From an uncultured Gammaproteobacteria bacterium (GTDB lineage Bacteria; Pseudomonadota; Gammaproteobacteria; GCA-001735895): 38,599 bases of DNA. Under the pieces are notes generated by a model. The model had not been told where the DNA came from and searched no databases. It saw nothing but the letters and a program-made list of their open reading frames with translations. The position numbers were made by a program, and so were the translations under genes. The stretch is taken from positions 1-38,599 of the forward strand of contig CAMYON010000075.1 of assembly GCA_947260025.1 (NCBI GenBank), in the 5' to 3' direction. Of the stretch, positions 32,254-38,599 are shown piece after piece. Position 1 is the first letter of the stretch. Every line of letters begins with the position of its first letter.

Positions 32254-33741
32254 ATGAATAAGATATTGCGTCATTCGTTGGTTACGTCGATCATCGCGAC
32301 GCTGTTTGCGGCACAGGGTATTCAGGCCCAGGTGTATAAATGGACTGACGAGAATGGCGAGGTGCATTTCACCGATAAACCGCCCAAGCAACTGCAGGTG
32401 GAGCCTGAAGTCGTCAAGATCAAGCCGAAGAAAACTACCTCAACCGCCAGGTTTCCGACGATAGCGAAACTGGAGCCGATCAAGAATGCTTCGGCCGGCG
32501 CGGCCAAGACCGTACTGCTCGAGCATCTATCGCTTGAATACGAGGGAGATTCCGAAGTCGAAAATGGACTCGGCAAGACCTACAAGTACACGCGCGAAGC
32601 CGGCATAAAGGCGGCTAAATTGCGTCAAAGCGACAAAGCTCCGGCTTCGGCTTTTCCCTGCCTGCTGCAGGGTAACCTGACGCTCAACAACGCGAAGTAT
32701 ATTATCAAGCAGGTCGATTTCGCTAAGCCCTTTGGCGCAGTGTTTGAAGACAACGGTTATGCCATTGCCGGCGATAAAACATTCGCCATGCAGCAAAGTT
32801 CGGGTAGCGACTTAAGCCTTGCCGCCGTCGTTACGGATATTCGGCTATTGCATTGCGGCAGTCGCAGCGCGTCGAACTTGCGCACCTTTACGCAAAACTC
32901 GACCTACCTGAAGATCGAATGGACGGTGTTCGATAACCTTGCCCGCCAGATTGTTTTCAAGACCACCTCGGAAGGCATAGACGATCAATTCAAAAAATCG
33001 GCGAGATACAAGGGCGCTGCCGTCAGCATGTCACTGGCCTTTCGGCAGGCCACCGAGAACTTGCTTGCGCAACAGGCTTTCGTAGATATCCTGCTGGCAA
33101 GCCCGACACTCGAGACGGGATTTACGGAAAACGAGGACCAGATAAAGGACATCAATATTGTTCATGGAGATCCGAATACGAAATTTGTCAGCAAGACCGG
33201 TGAAATAGAAAAGGCGTCGGTAACCATCAGAACCGCGGGAGGGCACGGCAGCGGTTTCGTCATTTCCGCGCCCGGTTATGTTTTGACCAATCAGCACGTG
33301 GTTGGACAGAACCGGGAAGTGATTGTCATTATGAACGGCAGGGAACAGCGAGCAGTGGTTGTACGAAGCCATCCCGGCAGGGATGTGGCATTACTGAAAC
33401 TCGAGCAACCCTTCGAAGCCGAACCCATGCAGATCGACGCCAACGGCGTTGCACTCGGTGAAGAGATTTACGTGGTGGGTACCCCACTGGATGAACGACT
33501 CGATTTTTCCATCAGCCGTGGCATCATTTCCGCCAGGCGAGTGCTCGATCAGCGCAATTACTACCAGACCGATGCCGCGGTCAATCCCGGTAATTCCGGA
33601 GGCCCGGTTTTCAATGGTTCTGGTAACGTTATTGGAATTACGGTGGCAGGTTTGTTTACCAGGGATGGTAGCTCCATGAATATAAACTACGTGATACCGA
33701 TTCTCGATGCGCTCGAGGCATTACAGATCGCGGCGAAGTAA
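32254..33741 (+). CDS. Exported DUF4124 / trypsin-like serine protease (second copy)
   Basis: A 495-residue periplasmic protein. It has a signal peptide (about 1-25, AAQGIQA-QVYKW), a DUF4124 domain (VYKWTDENGEVHFTDKPP, 27-44), and a middle domain of about 230 residues of unknown family. The C-terminal HtrA-like protease domain has triad H348 (TNQHVVG), D377 (GRDVALLKL) and S448 (NPGNSGGPVF). No PDZ domain. I start at ATG 32254, preceded by GAGGAA, because the signal peptide begins there; a reading from 32134 adds 40 unlikely residues. It shares domain order with the protein at 9405-10481, but here the extra region precedes the protease rather than interrupting it. Substrate unknown. Confidence 0.88.
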   Translation: MNKILRHSLVTSIIATLFAAQGIQAQVYKWTDENGEVHFTDKPPKQLQVEPEVVKIKPKKTTSTARFPTIAKLEPIKNASAGAAKTVLLEHLSLEYEGDSEVENGLGKTYKYTREAGIKAAKLRQSDKAPASAFPCLLQGNLTLNNAKYIIKQVDFAKPFGAVFEDNGYAIAGDKTFAMQQSSGSDLSLAAVVTDIRLLHCGSRSASNLRTFTQNSTYLKIEWTVFDNLARQIVFKTTSEGIDDQFKKSARYKGAAVSMSLAFRQATENLLAQQAFVDILLASPTLETGFTENEDQIKDINIVHGDPNTKFVSKTGEIEKASVTIRTAGGHGSGFVISAPGYVLTNQHVVGQNREVIVIMNGREQRAVVVRSHPGRDVALLKLEQPFEAEPMQIDANGVALGEEIYVVGTPLDERLDFSISRGIISARRVLDQRNYYQTDAAVNPGNSGGPVFNGSGNVIGITVAGLFTRDGSSMNINYVIPILDALEALQIAAK

Positions 33742-33874
33742 CTCCGATATCAGTCGGCCTTCCGTTTACCCAAGCGGTCCGTTCAAGTGGGCCAGCGTTG
33801 CAACGAAGGGCAGCTAGCTTGACTAGTAATACAATTCCCTGAACCAGTGACCACTGTGCCGACGGTGGAATCTC

Positions 33875-35736
33875 TTATCGATTACGAGGCGATTCCGACG
33901 AGGACAGGGGCTGGAAGAATCGCCCATCTGCGCGCAGGAACTGCGTAAAGAATTCGAACAACACCAGGCGAGAGGTTTGTACAAACACTATCAGTCCTTC
34001 CAGGGCGATGACAATCGCATGACCAATGATAAAGAGCAATGCCGACAGGACCGGTGTCTCCACCGCTTCGATCAGAGTGACTACCACCAGGGACAGTCCG
34101 CCATGGGCCAGGGCAAAGGCACCGACCCTTGCAAATGAAATCGTATTCAGGATCAGTGTCAAGGTGCTGTGCGCCAGTTCAGCGACTGCCATGGCGGTCC
34201 GTGACGCCCGGCGATGCGAACCCCTCAGCGCTGAGCCGGCCAGGTACCAGAGTAATGCAAGCGCCGTCGCGAGCAGTGCTTCGGCGTACAGCAGGCTCGA
34301 TAGAAGACTGACATAGATCGCCAGCACCGCAGCGTCTCGCAACAACCATTGCCGCAGCTGGCCACGCCAGTAAAGTTCAATTCCGTTGAAAACCAGGCCC
34401 AGCAACAGCAGTCCCACACCGAAGAACATGGGGATTATCAAGACCAGAATCGGGTTGTCCAGGGCGTGAATCTGCCAGGGTTGACTCAGCATTGGGCGTG
34501 AATCTGCCAGGGTTGACTCAGCATTCGATAACCGAAGAAATCGTCGAACACGATGCCCATTAATGCTGAAACCAGTCCACAACTTATCAGGAAACGAGCC
34601 TTGGAGTTGTAGCGTGAAAGCAGCAGCCCGGCGGCGGCAATAATCAACCCGTGACCGGTATCGGGAAACATATATCCGAATAGCAAGGGCACCACGATGG
34701 CCAGCAGGCCGGTGGGATCAATTTCGTCCGGCGATGGTGCGCCCGACATCATGGTGAATATCTGAAATGGTTGGCGCCACCAGCTGGTTGCACTGGCGAC
34801 TGGCTCTTTTGCACCTGCTGGTGGCCGGGCAAATCGAATCTCCGCCTCGACATGTGCTTTACTCAACACCGTCTTGAGCCGTTCGGGGTCGCTTTCGCTG
34901 GTCCAGCCGGTGATGCGACAGAAGCTGGTATCCTTGACGCCCACATGGTGCGCCGCCCCTGTGAACCAGCGTAAGGTTTCCATGTTGGCCAGTGCCTCGG
35001 CGACCTGCGAATCGTTGCGCAGCGCCCGGATCCAGGCCTCGGTGTGCTCGAGGTCTGCCTGGGCTTTTTCCAAGCGCCGACGAATGTCCTGTAACTGTTG
35101 TTCGGGTTGCTCGGCAAGATCCGGCGGGATTACCACCGCTTCACAATCGGCCCGGGATAAAAGGCGGGTGACCTCGTCGCGCTGCTGGGGCAGGCATGCG
35201 ATCATCACGAAGCAATGGTCCTCTCCAACAAAGGTTTGCTCGAGGTGACTATTGAGTACCTCGCTTGCGACCTGGTGGGGTGCACAGCGATAAAGTTGTT
35301 TGAACAACAGATCGGTGGTATGGGCGATGTGGGGTAATTGACTGGCGGATTCGCCCATCGCATTCGAGGCTTCCTCCACCACTTGCAGTCTATCCCGCTT
35401 TGCATTTAATTCATCGGCTTCAGCGAGCAGCGACTCGAGCCGGTCGCACCAGCGCCGCAATCGACGCAGCATTCGAGCTACCTGCTTTTCCGGCGGACCG
35501 ACGAGACGGGTCGACTTGTGGGCGCTGTCGGGTAGCAGATCCCGGTACGAATCAGCCAGTTGGTCGAATTCCCGCACTTGCTGCTTAAGTTCCTTGATAT
35601 TCAGCGAACCGCTGAAGCGCGGGTCCAGTTCCAGCTGGACTGAATGGGTGCCAGCCAGCGCTTCGAGCGCATAGACTACCTGTTCGCGGCGCACGAAGAC
35701 TTCGAACCATCGGGTCTGACGTGAACGCAGGGTCAT
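33875..35736 (-). pseudogene. V-type ATPase subunit I, frameshifted by a 32-bp tandem duplication
   Basis: The two halves of a V/A-type ATPase subunit I (the a-subunit of the membrane rotor) lie in different frames. The upstream part (from ATG 35736) has the coiled-coil stalk and TGWTSES, then membrane helices beginning PTGLLAIVVPLLFGYMFPDTGHG. It runs into stop soon after FFGYRMLSQPWQIHA, near 34486. The downstream part resumes at the same MLSQPWQIHA and continues DNPILVLIIPMFFGVGL through the remaining helices to a stop at 33875. Removing one copy of the 32-bp duplication (34463-34526) restores a single frame of 609 residues, the normal family size. No other V-ATPase subunit is in the window. 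It is either a recent loss of function or an assembly artefact. Confidence 0.9.
34463..34526. repeat. 32-bp tandem duplication causing a frameshift
   Basis: Two perfect adjacent copies, 34463-34494 and 34495-34526, each starting GGGCGTGAATCTGCCAGG and ending GACTCAGCATT. The length 32 is not a multiple of three, so the copy breaks the subunit I frame. Identity of the copies indicates a very recent event. Confidence 0.95.
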
Positions 35737-36007
35737 GCAGGACAATAAGAAAGCTGAAAATCCATAAGCCAAGTGTACCAACTTAGCCCGTGGTCGCGGC
35801 AGTCGGGCTATCATGGATTCCGTTTTGGAAGCATGCTGCCCGCGGCATCACAGCTGTTTTGGTAACAATGTACCTACTGCGGGCTACCAGTTGCGCGTAG
35901 ATAAATGAGTATACTGACCCCGGAGCTGCCCTTTATCCTGCTTTGTTCTGTATTTCAGAAAACAGATATACTGCTGTTGCAACAGCAAAGGACCTCTGCG
36001 AATCAAA

Positions 36008-36307
36008 TTGAGATTACCGATCGTTTTTATAGCTTCGTTACTGTTTGGTGCCGGATCGGTTTTAGTGAGTGATATCAGCCGGGCCGGATGCACCTGTGTC
36101 TGCGTCGATGGGTTGAATCGGCCGCTTTGCGCCAGCATTATGGACATCAAGCCACTGTGCCCGCCGAGGGTGTGCCCCAGAGAGCCGCAGGTGACTCGCC
36201 CGTTAGACCAGTCAGCGATACCGCCCAGGCAGGCGCGGCCCTGTTCGAAGGAGTATATCTACAATAAGTATTCGCGCCGCTACGAGTGGTGGTCATTGTG
36301 TCGATGA
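36008..36307 (+). CDS. Small exported Cys-rich protein
   Basis: A 99-residue hypothetical protein. A hydrophobic leader (PIVFIASLLFGAGSVLVS) is followed by a mature part with eight Cys: GCTCVC, LC, LC, VC, PC and LC near the end. There are many Pro and Arg but no CxxCH, so it is not a cytochrome. An even number of Cys after a signal peptide suggests disulfides or metal binding in the periplasm. I know no family. The start is TTG at 36008 with only AGGA some 14 nt away, so it is unsure. It ends 21 bp before the TonB receptor on the same strand and is probably in its operon. Confidence 0.6.
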   Translation: MRLPIVFIASLLFGAGSVLVSDISRAGCTCVCVDGLNRPLCASIMDIKPLCPPRVCPREPQVTRPLDQSAIPPRQARPCSKEYIYNKYSRRYEWWSLCR

Positions 36308-36328
36308 GGCACGGAACGCTGCCGACGC

Positions 36329-38407
36329 ATGCAAGCAAATAAAATTTCAATAGCAGCTTTGCTGCTGGCTTCGTCGACGCTCATGGCCCAGGACAAGGGC
36401 ATGGGGCCCATCGAGATAACGGCGACCAGGGTAGAGAAAGATCCCATGGATATCCCTGCGGCAATCAGCATCGTAGGACAGGATCAGATACAACTCGGCG
36501 CCGAGCAGCTCGGACTGGATGAGTCCCTGAGACAGGTCCCGGGTCTGTTTATGCTCAACCGGTATAATTTTGCCCAGGATTTGCGAGCGTCCATCAGGGG
36601 TTTCGGTGCCCGTTCGAGTTTTGGTATTCGCGGGATCAAGATTATCGTCGATGGAATTCCCGAAACCCTGCCGGACGGTCAGGGGTCGGTCGATGGCATC
36701 GACATCGGATCGGCCGCCAGTATCAGCGTCATTCGCGGCCCGTCATCCTCGTTGTACGGCAACGCCTCGGGCGGGGCAATCCTGGTCGAGTCGGAGCAGG
36801 GAACGGCGATACCTTTCTTCGAAGTCCGCGGCACTACCGGAGATTTTGGATTCGACAAGTCGCAGCTGAAACTGGGTGGCGATACGGGCAAGCTGAACTA
36901 CCTGGTTAACCTGTCGGATACTTCGATAGATGGTTATCGCGATCACAGTGAGTTCGAAAATACGCAGCTCAACACGCGTCTGGAAACCACGCTGTCGGCA
37001 TCCTCGAGCTTGCTAACCACGGTTCATCATACCGACCAGCCTGTCGCCAAGGATCCCGGCAGCCTCACCGCGGAGGATGCCGAAGCCGATCCGACCCAGG
37101 CGCGGGCGGCAAACCTGGCCTTCGATGCCGGGGAGGCGCTGGAACAAACCCGTATCGGTTTGCTGTATCAAACGGATTTTAGCGAAGGCCGGGAACTGAG
37201 CGCGCGTGTCTACAGTAGCGATCGAGATTTCAGTAACAGGCTCCCGTTCCAGGATGGCGGCATTGTGAAGCTAGACCGGAGATTTTCCGGGGCCGGCCTG
37301 ACATATACCGTCGAAGGTGACCTGGGCGGCAAGTCGAATCGGCTCTTGCTGGGCGGCGATTTCGATCGCCAGGACGATGATCGCAGTCGATTCGATAACC
37401 TGCAGGGCGCGACCGGTGCGCAAACGTTCGAGCAAGACGAACTGGTGACCTCCGTCGGAATTTTTTTGCAGAACGAAACCAGGCTAAACGAAGTTGCCGA
37501 ACTCACCGTCGGGATTCGCTATGACGAGGTAGACTTCGATGTCGATGATCGGTTTCTCTCCGATGGTGACGATTCTGGCGAAATCGACTTCGACCAGTTC
37601 AGCCCAATGGCCGGCATCAGCGTCAGGCGCGGCAATGACACCCGGCTTTATGCAACGATTTCGACCGCGTTCGAAACACCGACGACCACCGAGTTCGCCA
37701 ATCCTGACGGCGGCGGATTTAACCAGTCGCTCGAACCGCAGGAATCCACCAATTACGAAGTGGGCATTAAAACCCGGGGCGATCGCTATCGCTTCGAAGC
37801 CGCCCTGTTCCATATCGATATCGAAAACGAGTTAACGCCCTTCGAACTTCCGTCCCAGCCCGGCCGAACTTTCTATGAAAATGCCGGCGAGTCCAGCCGT
37901 GACGGGCTGGAGCTGTCGTATAGTCGTTCACTCTTGCCGCAGCTGCGTTTTGCCTTGGCTTATACCTATTCGGATTTCGTGTTCGATCGTTTTACCGACG
38001 CCAACGGTAACGTGTTCGACGGCAATCGAATTCCCGGGATTCCTCGAAACCTGCTGAACCTGGACTTTTCCTGGTTTGGAGATTCAGGCTTATACGCGAA
38101 ATGGGATACGACCTACACCGGTGAGCTCTATGCCGACAATGCGAATCGAACCAGCGTCGGCTCCAGCAATGTGTCGAACCTTCGCGTTGGGTATAACGGA
38201 ATTTTCGATGACTGGGAGCTTGCTTCCTTTCTGGGAGTCAACAACGTTTTCGACGAGGATTACAATAACAACATTCGGATCAACGCCTTTGGCGGGCGGT
38301 ATTTCGAACCGGCACCGGGGCGCAATGGCTACATCGGGATAACGCTGCGCCGTCGCTTTTTCGGAAGGAATGCCGACAGGAGTCAGGACGCCCCGTTTAG
38401 CGGGTAA
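36329..38407 (+). CDS. TonB-dependent outer membrane receptor
   Basis: A 692-residue receptor. It has a signal peptide (about 1-20, STLMA-Q), a TonB box IEITATR (28-34), and a plug domain with the signatures RGFGARSSFGIRGIK, VDGIPETLPDGQGSVDGID and VIRGPSSSLYGNASGGAI. A 22-strand barrel ending in aromatic FFGRN-type residues follows. The RGFGARSxFGIRGI and DGIP-LPDGQG plug pattern recalls the YncD/PqqU group rather than classic siderophore receptors. Hence a small redox cofactor, a metal complex or a metallophore is possible; this is a guess. The start ATG is 21 bp after the Cys-rich gene. No TonB, ExbB or ABC transporter is in the window. Confidence 0.9.
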   Translation: MQANKISIAALLLASSTLMAQDKGMGPIEITATRVEKDPMDIPAAISIVGQDQIQLGAEQLGLDESLRQVPGLFMLNRYNFAQDLRASIRGFGARSSFGIRGIKIIVDGIPETLPDGQGSVDGIDIGSAASISVIRGPSSSLYGNASGGAILVESEQGTAIPFFEVRGTTGDFGFDKSQLKLGGDTGKLNYLVNLSDTSIDGYRDHSEFENTQLNTRLETTLSASSSLLTTVHHTDQPVAKDPGSLTAEDAEADPTQARAANLAFDAGEALEQTRIGLLYQTDFSEGRELSARVYSSDRDFSNRLPFQDGGIVKLDRRFSGAGLTYTVEGDLGGKSNRLLLGGDFDRQDDDRSRFDNLQGATGAQTFEQDELVTSVGIFLQNETRLNEVAELTVGIRYDEVDFDVDDRFLSDGDDSGEIDFDQFSPMAGISVRRGNDTRLYATISTAFETPTTTEFANPDGGGFNQSLEPQESTNYEVGIKTRGDRYRFEAALFHIDIENELTPFELPSQPGRTFYENAGESSRDGLELSYSRSLLPQLRFALAYTYSDFVFDRFTDANGNVFDGNRIPGIPRNLLNLDFSWFGDSGLYAKWDTTYTGELYADNANRTSVGSSNVSNLRVGYNGIFDDWELASFLGVNNVFDEDYNNNIRINAFGGRYFEPAPGRNGYIGITLRRRFFGRNADRSQDAPFSG

Positions 38408-38487
38408 ACGTCGAATGCTCTGTGCCGGTCGACAGGAGACCTCATCCGCAGCCCAGGATTTTATAGGCAGGTAAAACGGGCGGGGCG

Positions 38488-38599
38488 TCAGCTACCCCCG
38501 TTACCGACCGGGCGACCTTCGCTTATCCATTCTGTGATACCGTCCTTGACGTTTACCACGTTGCGGTATCCGCCGCGGGTTGCCAGCCAGTTGGATAGC
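38488..38599 (-). CDS. Rhodanese-like domain protein, C-terminal end only
   Basis: Minus-strand frame open from the window edge to a TGA at 38488-38490. The 36 visible residues read LSNWLATRGGYRNVVNV, then KDGITEWISEGRPVGN. This is the typical end of a rhodanese domain (VxNVxGGIxxWxxxGxPV). The active-site Cys loop lies outside the window, so catalytic ability cannot be judged. It is convergent with the TonB receptor gene. Confidence 0.75.
   Translation of the reverse strand, partial: LSNWLATRGGYRNVVNVKDGITEWISEGRPVGNGGS

Overview
The window looks like chromosome from a free-living, probably marine, gammaproteobacterium. This is inferred from an E. coli-type GshA, HrpB, YjgR (DUF853/HerA-like), a Slp lipoprotein, an MscK-sized mechanosensitive channel, a TonB receptor and moderately high GC. 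No prophage, plasmid, CRISPR or defence locus is visible. It is mostly a mosaic of short operons. Palindromic intergenic repeats occur at both ends of the first two genes and again after the large channel gene.

Layout. 1-2.5 kb: REP-like repeats around a GAF-GGDEF diguanylate cyclase and an oxaloacetate decarboxylase-type enzyme of the PEP mutase/isocitrate lyase superfamily, ending in a 27-bp tandem array. 2.5-7.9 kb: a minus-strand run (M20 amidohydrolase, DDAH-type amidinotransferase-fold hydrolase, gshA), divergent from a metal-ligand-poor M24 'creatinase-like' hydrolase and a solitary ectoine synthase (EctC). 8-15.2 kb: ChrA transporter, a DUF4124/trypsin-like protease, a DUF1614 membrane protein, YtoQ and an 1149-residue MscK-like channel. 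15.3-18.5 kb: Slp, then a minus-strand group of exported proteins (c'-type cytochrome lipoprotein, thioredoxin-fold protein, beta-propeller). FNR/ANR-like boxes lie upstream of slp and of the cytochrome. 18.7-25.6 kb: PHB-depolymerase-type esterase, CPBP protease, TAP-like hydrolase, a three-gene operon (split TPP decarboxylase plus DUF2478), MsrB and an FHA protein. 25.7 kb: tRNA-Gly(CCC). 25.8-38.6 kb: HrpB, an atypical MscS-like protein, YjgR, a second DUF4124 protease, a V-type ATPase subunit I gene broken by a 32-bp tandem duplication, a Cys-rich exported protein with a TonB receptor, and the end of a rhodanese gene.

The most interesting places are: (1) the EctC/M24/M20/DDAH neighbourhood. 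All four families make or break C-N bonds in amidines, guanidines or amides, and ectA and ectB are absent, so this may be an undescribed route for a cyclic amidine or guanidino compound. (2) The split TPP decarboxylase-DUF2478 operon. (3) The exported cytochrome/thioredoxin/propeller group with a possible anaerobic control site. (4) The precisely explainable frameshift in the orphan V-ATPase subunit I gene.

Protein families were recognised by eye from motifs. No database search was run, and alternative starts are given where the sequence leaves doubt.
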